A stretch of 61,757 nucleotides of DNA from Janthinobacterium rivuli (GTDB lineage: Bacteria; Pseudomonadota; Gammaproteobacteria; Burkholderiales; Burkholderiaceae_D): NCBI RefSeq assembly GCF_009208735.1, contig NZ_WFLJ01000027.1, positions 1 through 61,757 of the forward strand, in the 5' to 3' direction. Shown piece by piece: positions 37,812-46,657 of this stretch. The notes below the pieces were generated by a model that was not told the DNA's origin, searched no databases, and worked only from the letters and a program-made list of their open reading frames with translations. The translations under genes and the position numbers were made by a program. Numbering within the stretch: the first letter of the stretch is position 1; each line of letters opens with the position of its first letter.

Positions 37812-39671
37812 ATGCAAACTTTGACCTTCCTGCGCGCGCTGGGCTGTGCGCTACTTTGCCAGGTGACCCTGGCCGCGCACGCCGACCCCCTCAGCTATGC
37901 GCGCTACGACCAGGTGCGCACGCGCGACCTGCAGCTGGACCTGAAAGCCGATTTCAAGCAAAAGACCCTGTCCGGCTATGCCGAGCTGTCCTTGAACTGG
38001 ATCGATCCGGCGGCGCGCACTCTGGTGCTCGACACGCGCGATTTGTCGATCGCCAAGGTGCAGGTACAGGACAAGCGCGGCACGTGGCAGATGGCGCCAT
38101 ACCAGCTGGACAAGGCCGACCCGGAAAAGGGCCAGGCGTTGCGCATCACCACCACCGGCCAGCCGGGCAAGGTGCGCGTCTACTATCACACGGCCCCGAA
38201 CGCCATCGCGCTGCAGTGGCTCACGCCGCAGCAAACCATGTCGGGCAAGCTGCCTTTCATGTTCAGCCAGTCGCAAAGCATTAACGCCCGCTCGTGGGTG
38301 CCGTCGCAGGATACGCCAGCCGTGCGTTTTACGTATAGCGCGCGCATCGAGGCGCCAAGCGGCATGCGCGTCGTGATGAGCGCCGAGAATGACGAAAAGG
38401 CGACGGGCAAGGGCGGCTGGAAATTCAGGATGCCGCAGCCGATTCCCTCGTACCTGCTGGCCATCGCCATCGGCGAACTGGAAGTGCGCAAGCTCGGTCC
38501 CCGTTCGGCCGTGTATGCGGAACCGCCGCGCATCAAGGCGGCCGAGTACGAGCTGGCCGACACGGAAAAGATGATCCAGGCGGCCGAGGCGCTGTACGGC
38601 CCGTATGGCTGGGGGCGCTACGACATGATCGTGCTGCCGCCATCGTTCCCCTACGGCGGCATGGAAAACCCGCGCCTGACCTTCCTCACGCCGACCATGA
38701 TCGCGGGCGACCGCAGCCTGGTCGACCTGATCGCGCATGAACTGGCCCACTCGTGGTCGGGCAATCTGGTCACCAACGCGTCATGGAAGCACATGTGGCT
38801 CAACGAAGGTTTCACCACCTACGTCACCACGCGCATCGTCGAACAGCTGTATGGCAGCGACGTGGCGCAGATGGGCGTGCAGGTCGACCAGGAAGAACTG
38901 GCCGCCTCGATCAAGGAACTGCCGGCGGCGAAAACGGCGCTGATCACGCGCGATGCGGATGCCAATCCGGCCGAAACGTACACGGACGACGGCATCATCT
39001 ACCCGAAAGGCGCGTGGTTCCTGGCCACCATGGAGCGCCGTGCCGGCCGCGCCGTATTCGATCCTTTCCTGCGCGGCTGGTTCGACCAGCACGCGTTCCA
39101 GAGCGTGACGACGGAGCAGTTCATCGCCTACCTGCGCAAGAACCTGCTGGCGCAGCACCCGGACGTGATGCCGCCGGCGGAACTCGATGAATGGCTGTAT
39201 GGCACGGGCGTGCCGGCCAGCGCGCAGCGCGTCGTCTCGCCGCGCCTGGCGCTGCTCGACCAGCACCGCGACGCCTGGCTCAAGGGCGAGCTGTCCACCA
39301 AAGACCTGGGCATGGACAAGTGGATCGCCATCGAATCGATGCACTTCCTGAACGACATCAACAACAAGGCCAGCGCGGCGCAATTGCGCGAACTGGACCA
39401 GGTCTACGGCGTGGGCAAGAGTGGCAACAATGAAGTGGCCTACCGCTTCTATCTGGCTTCCGTGAATGCCGGCTACGACGTGCGCCAGCCCTTGCAGGCA
39501 TTCCTGCTGAGCGTGGGTCGCCAGAAGTTCGTCGTGCCCCTGTACGGCGCCTTGATGAAGACGCCGCAAGGCCATGCCTGGGCCAAGGATGTGTATGCGC
39601 AGGCGCGCGAACGCTACCACCCGGTGACGCAGGAAAGCGTCGATAAACTGATGGCCGCGCAAGCGCATTGA
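37812..39671 (+). CDS. Secreted M1 family aminopeptidase (LTA4 hydrolase-like)
   Basis: The 619-residue enzyme has a signal peptide (MQTLTFLRALGCALLCQVTL, cut near AAHA-D). The M1 layout of leukotriene-A4 hydrolase/aminopeptidase B follows: beta domain, then GGMENPRLTFLTP. The zinc site is H309-E-L-A-H313 with E332. The helical C-terminal domain ends VTQESVDKLMAAQ. Unlike the preceding M1 gene it keeps the canonical GGMEN exopeptidase loop, so it should cleave N-terminal residues. It is followed 22 bases on by a serine hydrolase gene, probably in one transcript. Confidence 0.92.
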   Translation: MQTLTFLRALGCALLCQVTLAAHADPLSYARYDQVRTRDLQLDLKADFKQKTLSGYAELSLNWIDPAARTLVLDTRDLSIAKVQVQDKRGTWQMAPYQLDKADPEKGQALRITTTGQPGKVRVYYHTAPNAIALQWLTPQQTMSGKLPFMFSQSQSINARSWVPSQDTPAVRFTYSARIEAPSGMRVVMSAENDEKATGKGGWKFRMPQPIPSYLLAIAIGELEVRKLGPRSAVYAEPPRIKAAEYELADTEKMIQAAEALYGPYGWGRYDMIVLPPSFPYGGMENPRLTFLTPTMIAGDRSLVDLIAHELAHSWSGNLVTNASWKHMWLNEGFTTYVTTRIVEQLYGSDVAQMGVQVDQEELAASIKELPAAKTALITRDADANPAETYTDDGIIYPKGAWFLATMERRAGRAVFDPFLRGWFDQHAFQSVTTEQFIAYLRKNLLAQHPDVMPPAELDEWLYGTGVPASAQRVVSPRLALLDQHRDAWLKGELSTKDLGMDKWIAIESMHFLNDINNKASAAQLRELDQVYGVGKSGNNEVAYRFYLASVNAGYDVRQPLQAFLLSVGRQKFVVPLYGALMKTPQGHAWAKDVYAQARERYHPVTQESVDKLMAAQAH

Positions 39672-39693
39672 ACCTTCCTTGGACATCCTGACC

Positions 39694-41331
39694 ATGCATA
39701 CCATGAACCGCCTCGCCGCCGCCATCGTGCTGGCGTTTTCCAGCATCGCCGTGCCGGCGCTGGCCGTTGACGCCGCCCCCGTTGCTGCCGCCGCACCGGC
39801 ACCCGCGCCCGCCTTCGATCTTGACCGCGACGTCGCCACCGCCCTGAAAGTGTTCGACGTGCCCGGCATGGCGATCGCCATCGTCAAGGATGGCAAGGTC
39901 GTCACCGCCAGGGGCTTTGGCGTACGCAAGCTGGGCGAGCCGGCCGCCGTCGATGCGCAGACCTTGTTTGAAGTGGCATCGAACTCGAAAGGCTTCACGG
40001 CCGCCGCGCTGGCCATGCTGGTCGACGATGGCAAGCTGGCCTGGGACGATCCCGTCACCAAGCACCTGCCCGGCTTCCAGATGCACGATTCCTACGTGAC
40101 GGGCGCCATGACCGTGCGCGACCTGCTGACGCACCGCAGCGGCCTGGGACTGGGCGCCGGCGACTTGCTGTGGTGGCCGACCACCACGTTTTCCACCGAC
40201 GAGATCATCGAGAAGCTGCGCTACATCCGTCCGGCCACGAGTTTTCGCAACAGCTATGCCTACGATAACCTGCTGTATATCGTGGCCGGCAAGATCATCG
40301 CCGACAAGGCGGGGAAAAGCTGGGGCGAGGCCATGCATGAACGCATCCTGGCGCCGCTGGGCATGACGGGCACCACCACCAGCCTGGCGGAAAATGCAGG
40401 CAAGTCCGACGTCGCCAGCGCGCACAGCAAGATCGACGGCAAGATCGCCGCCGTCAAGTCCATGCCCGTGCCGAACGCCGTGGGCGCCGTCGGCATCAAC
40501 ACGAATGCGGAAGATATCGCCAAGTGGATGATGGTGCTGCTCGACGGCGGCAAGATCGCCGGCGTGAAGGACAAGGAGGGCAAGGAAGCGCGCCTGTTCA
40601 GCGAAAAGCAGGGCCGCGAAATGTGGACGGCGCAAACGCCGATCAATATCCCCGAGCCGAAGCCGGCGCTGGCCGCGACGAAACCGAACTTCAGCGCGTA
40701 TGGACTGGGCTTCCAGCTGCGCGACTACAAGGGCATGAAGGTCGCCATGCACGGCGGCGCGCTGCAGGGATTTTATTCGCGCGTGGTGATGGTGCCGGAA
40801 GCGAAACTGGGCGTGGCCATCCTGACCAATGCGGAAAATGGCGGTTCCATGACGGCGCTGCAATGGCGCATCCTCGACCATTACCTGCAGGCCGCGCCGT
40901 CGGACTGGCTGGCGCTGGTGGCCAAGGTGGAGCAGGACCAGCATGCGGAAGAGGTGAAAAAGCAGGGCAAGGCGTCGAGCGCGCGCGCGGCCAAATCGCA
41001 GCCTTCGCTGCCGCTGGCGGCGTATGACGGCGAATATGAAGACGCCTGGTATGGCAAGGTCGTGATCAAGCCGGAGGGGAAAAAACACCTCCTCAGCTTC
41101 ACGCGCACGCCGGACCTGACGGGCGAGCTGGAACACTGGCAGCACGACACCTTCATCGTGCGCTGGAAAGAGCGCAATTTCAACGCCGACGCCTACGTGA
41201 CGTTCTCGCTCAATCCCGATGGCAGCATTGACCGGGTCAAGATGGCGCCCGTGTCGGCCGAGACGGATTTCAGCTATGACTTCCAGGACCTGAGCCTGGT
41301 GCCGGTGAATCCGAAGGAAGGCAAGAAGTAA
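39694..41331 (+). CDS. Secreted serine hydrolase, class C beta-lactamase fold
   Basis: The 545-residue protein has a signal peptide (MHTMNRLAAAIVLAFSSIAV) and a penicillin-binding/AmpC-like domain. Active motifs are S96-N-S-K99, the tyrosine motif in YAYDN, and HGG before ALQGFYSR. A C-terminal DUF3471-like region (AYDGEYEDAWYGKVVIKPEG) follows, as in many esterase/peptidase members such as D-aminopeptidases. It is unlikely to be a true resistance enzyme. ATG 39694 was preferred to a TTG at 39679; ATG 39703 is also possible. It closes the hydrolase run and ends at a terminator. Confidence 0.9.
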   Translation: MHTMNRLAAAIVLAFSSIAVPALAVDAAPVAAAAPAPAPAFDLDRDVATALKVFDVPGMAIAIVKDGKVVTARGFGVRKLGEPAAVDAQTLFEVASNSKGFTAAALAMLVDDGKLAWDDPVTKHLPGFQMHDSYVTGAMTVRDLLTHRSGLGLGAGDLLWWPTTTFSTDEIIEKLRYIRPATSFRNSYAYDNLLYIVAGKIIADKAGKSWGEAMHERILAPLGMTGTTTSLAENAGKSDVASAHSKIDGKIAAVKSMPVPNAVGAVGINTNAEDIAKWMMVLLDGGKIAGVKDKEGKEARLFSEKQGREMWTAQTPINIPEPKPALAATKPNFSAYGLGFQLRDYKGMKVAMHGGALQGFYSRVVMVPEAKLGVAILTNAENGGSMTALQWRILDHYLQAAPSDWLALVAKVEQDQHAEEVKKQGKASSARAAKSQPSLPLAAYDGEYEDAWYGKVVIKPEGKKHLLSFTRTPDLTGELEHWQHDTFIVRWKERNFNADAYVTFSLNPDGSIDRVKMAPVSAETDFSYDFQDLSLVPVNPKEGKK

Positions 41332-41341
41332 AGCAGGAATC

Positions 41342-41367
41342 AGAAGGCCACCGTGAGGTGGCCTTCT
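41342..41367. terminator. Bidirectional hairpin between convergent genes
   Basis: A perfect 11-bp stem, AGAAGGCCACC with GGTGGCCTTCT, has a GTGA loop. It lies between the stops of the serine hydrolase (+) and the methyltransferase-like gene (-). T-runs are short on both sides, so efficiency is uncertain. Confidence 0.75.
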
Positions 41368-41372
41368 GCACA

Positions 41373-42203
41373 TTATGGCTTGACGAACTTCAGGGTCATG
41401 CGGTCGCTCTCGCCGATGGCCGTGTATTTGGCCCGTTCCACATCCTTGTTGGCGTAGGTGGGCGGCAGCGCCCAGACGCCGCCCTGATGGTCTGCCGTGT
41501 CTTTCGGATTGGCATTGATGTCCGACTTGGCCGCCAGTTTGAAACCCGCGCCTTCGGCCAGCTTGATCACATACGCTTCGTGCATGTAGCCACTGCTGGC
41601 CGTGGCGTCCTGCGCCTTGTTCGCCGGCAGGCGATGCTCGACGACGCCGAATACGCCACCCGGTTTCAGGCTGTCATACACTTCCTTGAACAGGGTCTGC
41701 ATGCCTGCTTCGCCGATCGGTATCCAGTTGTGAATATTGCGGAAGGTGAGCACCATGTCGGCCGTGCCCTTGGGCGCGATGCGGTAGGTGGTGGGCGGTG
41801 CGAAGGCGCCGATTTCCACCTTGCCGAATGCGGCCGGATTGGCGTCGAGTTTTTGCTGGAAGCGCGCCGCGCCGCGGCGTGCGCCTTCGCTGGCGGACTG
41901 CGGGTCGTTGCCGGCGGCGATCAGCTTGCCGTGCTCGCGCAGGTAGGGCGCCAGGATCTCCGTGTACCAGCCGCCGCCGGGCGCCAGTTCCACCACCGTC
42001 ATGGTCGGCTTGATGCCGAAGAACGTCAGCGTTTCATACGGGTGGCGTGCGCTGTCGCGCAGCGCGTTGGCCGGCGTGCGCGCACTGCCGGCGATGGCCG
42101 CCTTCAGGGCCGCGTCGCCCGTGTCGGCGGCCAGTGCCGCGCCGCTGCCGCCACAGGCCAGCATGACCGTCAGGGCCGCGGCCAGGGATACTCGCTTCAT
42201 CAT
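41373..42203 (-). CDS. Exported class I SAM methyltransferase-like protein
   Basis: The 276-residue product carries a signal peptide (MMKRVSLAAALTVMLACGGS, likely cut at ALAAD). A Rossmann-fold methyltransferase domain follows: motif I is VVELAPGGGWYTEIL, and DMVLTFRNIHNW and GGVFGVVEHRLP come later. SAM is not expected in the periplasm, yet this exported form is common in proteobacteria; its reaction is unknown. ATG 42203 is chosen over 42215 because TGGAG then stands before a run of three ATG codons. It is monocistronic with a shared terminator. Confidence 0.82.
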   Translation of the reverse strand: MMKRVSLAAALTVMLACGGSGAALAADTGDAALKAAIAGSARTPANALRDSARHPYETLTFFGIKPTMTVVELAPGGGWYTEILAPYLREHGKLIAAGNDPQSASEGARRGAARFQQKLDANPAAFGKVEIGAFAPPTTYRIAPKGTADMVLTFRNIHNWIPIGEAGMQTLFKEVYDSLKPGGVFGVVEHRLPANKAQDATASSGYMHEAYVIKLAEGAGFKLAAKSDINANPKDTADHQGGVWALPPTYANKDVERAKYTAIGESDRMTLKFVKP

Positions 42204-42288
42204 CATATGCTCCATGCGTGATTGGATCGGTTGGTAACTTGGTGGCGATCGCCATCAATGCCGATCATCGGGCAAGCACGCCGACCGG

Positions 42289-42948
42289 TCAAGCGGATTC
42301 CGTCCCCCATGCGGCGGCATACGCAGGCATGGCGCTGGTATTGAGCGCATCGGCGATGGCCGCGCCACGGCCGTGCGTAAACGGCAGTTCGCCCGTCCAG
42401 ACGACGTGCGCCATGTCGCCCGCGTCGTCCAGTGGGCCGCCCTTGCGCTGCTTGACGGCGCATTCGTCGAGCGCGATGCGCAGCACGGTGGTGGCCGCGT
42501 ATTCCTTGGCGCTGCCGCCGCGCACGTGCGCCAGGCGTCCCGGCGCCAGCTTTTCCATCAGGGCGTCCATGGCCGCATGCTGCTGGCCGATGTCGCTTAC
42601 TTTTTCAAACTGCCCGTACACCATCGCCGAGCGGTAGTTCATGGTGTGGTTGAAGGCGGAGCGCGCCAATACCAGGCCGTCGAGATGGGTCACCGTCACG
42701 CACACGTCCGTATCGCGCAGCAGCTGCTTGAGCATGCGGCTGCCGTTCGAGCCATGGATGTACAGGTGACCGCCGATGCGCCAGCAGGCGGTCGGGATGC
42801 AATGGCTGCCATGCTCGTCGCGGAAGGCGATATGGCACAGATAAGCCGCGTCGACGATGGCGTACAGGGCGGCTTGCTCGTAGCTGGCCAGTTCGGCGAG
42901 GCGGCGCACACGGGTACGGGGGCTGGGAGGCAGGGCGGTAGCGGTCAT
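42289..42948 (-). CDS. PNPOx-like flavin-binding protein
   Basis: The 219-residue product belongs to the pyridoxamine-5'-phosphate-oxidase-like split-barrel family. The core is AYLCHIAFRDEHGSHCIPT, then GGHLYIHGSNGSRMLKQL, and later VYGQFEKVSD. These proteins bind FMN or related cofactors; this group is not the PdxH enzyme itself. ATG 42948 starts the family N-terminus (MTATALPPSPRTRVRRLAEL). The frame is open far upstream into the neighbour and was cut there. It is divergent from a MocR regulator, a recurrent pairing that suggests control by vitamin B6 status. Confidence 0.87.
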   Translation of the reverse strand: MTATALPPSPRTRVRRLAELASYEQAALYAIVDAAYLCHIAFRDEHGSHCIPTACWRIGGHLYIHGSNGSRMLKQLLRDTDVCVTVTHLDGLVLARSAFNHTMNYRSAMVYGQFEKVSDIGQQHAAMDALMEKLAPGRLAHVRGGSAKEYAATTVLRIALDECAVKQRKGGPLDDAGDMAHVVWTGELPFTHGRGAAIADALNTSAMPAYAAAWGTESA

Positions 42949-43057
42949 GGCGGAAATCCGGTTGGTTGAAGAGACAGGCCGCACTATAATCGGCATCTGG
43001 CCCTGAAAAAAGATCCAGAACTGATAAATAATATAGAGCCACGATGAAGGAAGGCGC

Positions 43058-44563
43058 ATGGATTTCGCTTTGCTGCTGAATGCATTCGAGCGCACGCACC
43101 GCGAACGGGGCTGGCCGCGCCAGCGCCTGCTGCACGAATGCCTGCGCGCGGCGATCCGCAGCGGCCAGCTGGCGCCCGGCACGCGGCTGGCCGCCACGCG
43201 CGTGCTGGCCGCGGAACTGGGACTGGCGCGCAATACCGTGCTGTACGCCTATGAGCAATTGGCCAGCGAAGGGTTTGTCTTGCCGGACCGGCGCGGCACC
43301 GTCGTCGCCGGCAGCGCCGGCGTTGCGGTGGCATCGCCGGTGAGCGGCGCTCAGGATGGCTTGTCGCGTCGCGCCCGGCATCTGCGCGGCGTGGCGGGCC
43401 AGGATGTGAATGCGGCGCTGGTGTTTCCCGCCGACGCGATGGGTGCGTTCGCGCCTGGCGTGCCGGCGCTCGACGAATTTCCGCTGGCGCAGTGGCGGCG
43501 CATGCTGGACCGCGCGTGGCGCGCGCTGACGCCGCGCCAGCTCAATTACGGCGATCCGGCAGGCGAGCCGCAGCTGCGCATGGCCATCGCCGAGCATTTG
43601 CGCGCCGCGCGCGGCGTCGTCTGCGATGCGGGCCAGGTGTTCATCACGGATGGCACGCAAAGCAGCCTCGATATCTGCCTGCGCGCCTTTGCCGACCAGG
43701 GCGATACCTTGTGGATCGAGCATCCCGGCTATGGCGGCGCGCTGGCGGCGGGCCGTGGCGCCGGCCTGCAGGTCACCGGCATCGCCGTCGACATGGATGG
43801 CATCGCGCCGACGGATGACGACTGGCGCGTGACGCCGCCGCGCCTGATCTACACGACGCCGTCGCACCAGTATCCGACGGGCAGCGTGCTCAGTCCCGCG
43901 CGCCGCATGGCGCTGCTCGAACGCGCGCGTGCCGCGGGCGCTCTGATCATCGAAGACGATTACGACAGCGAATTTCGCCATGGCGGCCCGCCGCTGGCCG
44001 CCATGCAGGGCCTGGTGGCCGACGCGCCCGTCGTGTATCTGGGGACCTTCAGCAAGACCATGTTTCCCGCCTTGCGCCTGGCTTTTATCGTCGTGCCGGC
44101 CGCGCTGGCGGGGGCCTTCGCGCAGATGCAGGCGCAGGGCGCCGCACGGGGCCGCGTGGCCGAGCAGCTGGCGCTGGCCGAGTTCCTGCGCAGCGGCCTG
44201 TTTGCGCGTCACGTGCGCCGCATGCGCCGCCTGTACCGGCAGCGCCGTGACGCCTTGAGCGAGGCCTTGCAGCGCCATGCGTGCGGCGGCGCGGCCATCC
44301 ATGGCGGCACGGCCGGCATGCACCTGGCGCTGCGTTTTCACGATGGCGCATGGGATGATCTGGCGCTGAGCCGGCGCGCCGCGCAGGACGGCATCGTGGC
44401 GCTGGCGCTGTCCGCGCATGGCACGGGCGAGGGCGCCGGCTGGAACGGCTTCCTGCTCGGTTATGCGCAGGTGCCGGCCGAGCACATGGATGGCCTGGCG
44501 CGCCGCCTGGGCGCGCTGCTTGCGCAAGCTGGCGCGGCTGGACAGGCGAAGCGGGCACAATAG
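43058..44563 (+). CDS. MocR/PdxR-type GntR transcriptional regulator
   Basis: The 501-residue protein joins a GntR winged helix (residues 10-80; PGTRLAATRVLAAELGLARN) to a fold-type-I aminotransferase-like domain (from about 115). The PLP lysine is in GTFSKTMFPALRLA near residue 332, and the EDDYDSEFR motif is present. MocR proteins use PLP as an effector; PdxR activates B6 salvage. The 109-base gap to the divergent PNPOx-like gene must hold both promoters. A possible half-site pair is CTGG and CCAG at about 42999-43019. Confidence 0.92.
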   Translation: MDFALLLNAFERTHRERGWPRQRLLHECLRAAIRSGQLAPGTRLAATRVLAAELGLARNTVLYAYEQLASEGFVLPDRRGTVVAGSAGVAVASPVSGAQDGLSRRARHLRGVAGQDVNAALVFPADAMGAFAPGVPALDEFPLAQWRRMLDRAWRALTPRQLNYGDPAGEPQLRMAIAEHLRAARGVVCDAGQVFITDGTQSSLDICLRAFADQGDTLWIEHPGYGGALAAGRGAGLQVTGIAVDMDGIAPTDDDWRVTPPRLIYTTPSHQYPTGSVLSPARRMALLERARAAGALIIEDDYDSEFRHGGPPLAAMQGLVADAPVVYLGTFSKTMFPALRLAFIVVPAALAGAFAQMQAQGAARGRVAEQLALAEFLRSGLFARHVRRMRRLYRQRRDALSEALQRHACGGAAIHGGTAGMHLALRFHDGAWDDLALSRRAAQDGIVALALSAHGTGEGAGWNGFLLGYAQVPAEHMDGLARRLGALLAQAGAAGQAKRAQ

Positions 44564-44594
44564 GCCTTTGCCAGGACGAGGAAGAGGATTGCCC

Positions 44595-45200
44595 ATGATA
44601 CTGAGCTGGAAAGCCCCGGTTGACTACCATGACAAACTGGCCGGCTCCTACGACAAGGAGCGTGGATCGTATGAGACGGCTGGATCGAACTTCGACTATC
44701 TGGCGCTGCTGCAGGGGGCGCCTTTCCCGCCCGGCATGGACCGGCCCCCCGTGCATTTCGTCTGCACCAGGGAAAGGCTACTGAAGCATGACTGCCTGTG
44801 GTTGCTCGGTGAGGTGCCGCTGGTCTCGGCCCGCCTGGCCGGGTTCCTCGCCGGCGCCGCCGGGCAGGACGTGGAATTGCTCGTCCCCGCCTGCATCATG
44901 GCGGGCGGTGAAGCGGTGGAGCAGCCGTTTTACATCGTGAATGCGGCGCAACACGTACAGACGGTGGACCTCGAACGTTCAATCGCGGAAAAAGATGACA
45001 AGGGCAACATCATCTACTTCACGCGGACGTTTTTGCGCGACGTGGAACTGGCGCCCAGGCAGATCGCCAGGGATGCGCAATCGGGCGACCTGCTGATCGC
45101 CAGCGAGCTCGCTGGCCTGATGACGGCCGCGCGCTTCAACGGCGCCAAGAGTCTGGGGTTTTATCGCGCCGCAGGAAACTGGCAGCCCGTCCTGGAATGA
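44595..45200 (+). CDS. Imm11/DUF1629-like immunity family protein
   Basis: The 201-residue product fits the pattern of the DUF1629 (Imm11) family. There is a region with GEVPLVSARLAGFL, a middle YIVNAAQHVQTVDLERS, and a final LLIASELAGLMTAARFNGAK before SLGFYRA. Imm11 proteins are predicted immunity partners of polymorphic or contact-dependent toxins. No toxin gene is visible in the window. The frame is open into the MocR gene; ATG 44595 (MILSWKAPVDYHDK) with GAAGAGGA upstream was chosen. The call is by pattern, not alignment. Confidence 0.72.
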   Translation: MILSWKAPVDYHDKLAGSYDKERGSYETAGSNFDYLALLQGAPFPPGMDRPPVHFVCTRERLLKHDCLWLLGEVPLVSARLAGFLAGAAGQDVELLVPACIMAGGEAVEQPFYIVNAAQHVQTVDLERSIAEKDDKGNIIYFTRTFLRDVELAPRQIARDAQSGDLLIASELAGLMTAARFNGAKSLGFYRAAGNWQPVLE

Positions 45201-45211
45201 GATCGCATGGC

Positions 45212-45991
45212 TTACTGCTGGTCCTGCATCCACTGCTTCAAACCGTTGACCCAGTTCTTGGCGGGCAGGTTGAACTGCTTCTTGATGGTGGCGGCGCGTT
45301 CGTATAAATCGCTGAAGTCGAGCGATGGCGATTTCTTGAAGGCCAGGACGACGATGTTTTCATCTTCCATTTCCGGCACCCAGACGACGGCGTCGAAGAC
45401 CAGTTCCATCGCCTGCAAATTCTTGTCGTAGTTGGGAAAGTCGCCGAAGACATTCGTGCACATGATGCCGTCGTCCGTCAGGCAGTCGAAGCAAGCCTGG
45501 TAGAACTCGGGCGTGTCGAGCACGGGGCCGCGCGCGTCCTCGTCGTACAGGTCCACTTGCAGCGCGTCGACCGTGCCATGGTTGGCCGGGTCGAGCACGA
45601 AGTCGAGCGCGTTCATTTCGCGCACGTCGAGGCGCGCATCGTTCGGCGGCAGCGCGAACTGGGCGCCGCAGATGGCGATCACGTTCGGATTGAGTTCGAT
45701 GGCCGTGACCGTGGCGTCGGGGAAGCGGCGGTAGCTGAACTTGGTCAGCGCGGCGCTGCCCAGGCCCAGTTGCACGATGCGTTTGGGCTGCGTCTTGAAC
45801 AGCATCCACATCATCATCATCTGCACGTATTCGAGTTCGATGGCGTCGGGCTTGTCCAGGCGCATGGCGCCCTGTACCCACTTGGTGCCCAGGTGCAGGT
45901 AGCGGATGCCGCGGTGTTCGGTGGTGGTGGCGGGCGGGTGGCCAGGGTGGCTGAAAGCGGTATGGCTGGTGGAGATAAAATCGGTCGTCAT
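45212..45991 (-). CDS. Spermidine-synthase-like protein
   Basis: The 259-residue protein has the aminopropyltransferase/methyltransferase Rossmann fold: motif I QLGLGSAALTKFSYRRFP, acidic end of strand two TAIELNPNV, and VDLYDEDARGPVLDTPEFY. The glycine loop differs from the GGGDG of true SpeE and the usual catalytic-aspartate context is changed. A real polyamine synthase role is therefore doubtful. ATG 45991 (MTTDFISTSHTAF) is chosen since the upstream frame runs into a terminator. It converges with the Imm11-like gene, 11 bases apart. Confidence 0.82.
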   Translation of the reverse strand: MTTDFISTSHTAFSHPGHPPATTTEHRGIRYLHLGTKWVQGAMRLDKPDAIELEYVQMMMMWMLFKTQPKRIVQLGLGSAALTKFSYRRFPDATVTAIELNPNVIAICGAQFALPPNDARLDVREMNALDFVLDPANHGTVDALQVDLYDEDARGPVLDTPEFYQACFDCLTDDGIMCTNVFGDFPNYDKNLQAMELVFDAVVWVPEMEDENIVVLAFKKSPSLDFSDLYERAATIKKQFNLPAKNWVNGLKQWMQDQQ

Positions 45992-46014
45992 GCCGCCAGT
46001 GTAGCAGCCACATG

Positions 46015-46038
46015 AAAAAAGACGCCGTGGCGTCTTTT
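46015..46038 (-). terminator. Terminator of the PEP-CTERM gene
   Basis: AAAAGACG and CGTCTTTT form a hairpin with a CCGTGG loop; on the minus strand six T follow the stem. It lies between the PEP-CTERM gene and the spermidine-synthase-like gene and separates the two transcripts. Confidence 0.82.
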
Positions 46039-46049
46039 GGGTGGTGCGC

Positions 46050-46574
46050 TCAAGCTTGCTTGCGGCGTCGTGCCAGGAAGCCCAGTACGCCCAGGCCGGC
46101 CAGCAGCATGCCATAGGTTTCCGGTTCAGGAACGGGAGCCAGGTTCAGGTTGAAGACGCCGCCATAGCTGCCGCCCTTGGTGTTGCCCATGACGGTGAGG
46201 ACCAGCGGGCCATTGAACAGAATGCTCGTGGGTGCCAGGACTTCGCCTTGGGCATAGCCAAAGACGGTGGGCCCGCCAAAGCCGGTCAGTCCTATGCCGT
46301 TCAGGTCGGCGCTGCTGAAGCTGATGGAGGAACCGTCCGAGCCCGTGACGGACAGGTTGGCCAGGAAGGCTTGCGCGGTGGAACCGAACGTCGCATTGGG
46401 TGTGAACGTGAAGGTATCCGTGAAGTCGCCAAGCGGGCTGGGCACGGCGTTGAAGCCGCTGGTCCACAGATTGCCGGTGGTATTGACGAGGTTGACGGTG
46501 TAGGCGGCGGCGCTGGCGCTGCCGATGGAAGCAGCGCTCAGTACCGCCGCTGCGATGAGTGATTTTAGTTTCAT
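46050..46574 (-). CDS. FxDxF-type PEP-CTERM protein
   Basis: The 174-residue exported protein has a signal peptide (MKLKSLIAAAVLSAASIGSA), the name motif F51-T-D53-T-F55, and a classic PEP-CTERM tail. That tail is VPEPETYGMLLAG, a hydrophobic helix and RRRKQA at the end. Such tails are read and cut by an exosortase (EpsH/XrtA) in bacteria that make exopolysaccharide; no exosortase gene is in the window. The middle is Gly/Thr/Ser-rich beta sequence without other domains. A terminator follows and a promoter precedes it, so it is a single-gene unit. Confidence 0.92.
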   Translation of the reverse strand: MKLKSLIAAAVLSAASIGSASAAAYTVNLVNTTGNLWTSGFNAVPSPLGDFTDTFTFTPNATFGSTAQAFLANLSVTGSDGSSISFSSADLNGIGLTGFGGPTVFGYAQGEVLAPTSILFNGPLVLTVMGNTKGGSYGGVFNLNLAPVPEPETYGMLLAGLGVLGFLARRRKQA

Positions 46575-46628
46575 GTTTATCCCCGCGAAAAAACGATTAA
46601 TGTTTCAAAAAAACCGTACCGCGTTGAT

Positions 46629-46657
46629 AAATTATCGCCAAGACATTTCATTGTCAA
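46629..46657 (-). promoter_or_regulatory. Sigma-70-like promoter of the PEP-CTERM gene
   Basis: On the minus strand TTGACA (46657-46652) is a perfect -35 box, followed after 17 bases by TAATTT (46634-46629). It stands about 55 bases before the PEP-CTERM start, in an AT-rich 238-base gap (46575-46812) that has no gene. Confidence 0.6.

Noticed and set aside
39694..41331. Beta-lactamase resistance gene
   Set aside because: The length (545 aa), the DUF3471-like tail and the peptidase neighbours fit a general serine hydrolase, not AmpC.
45212..45991. True spermidine synthase speE
   Set aside because: The glycine loop and catalytic context differ from SpeE and no polyamine gene is adjacent, so only a family-level name is given.
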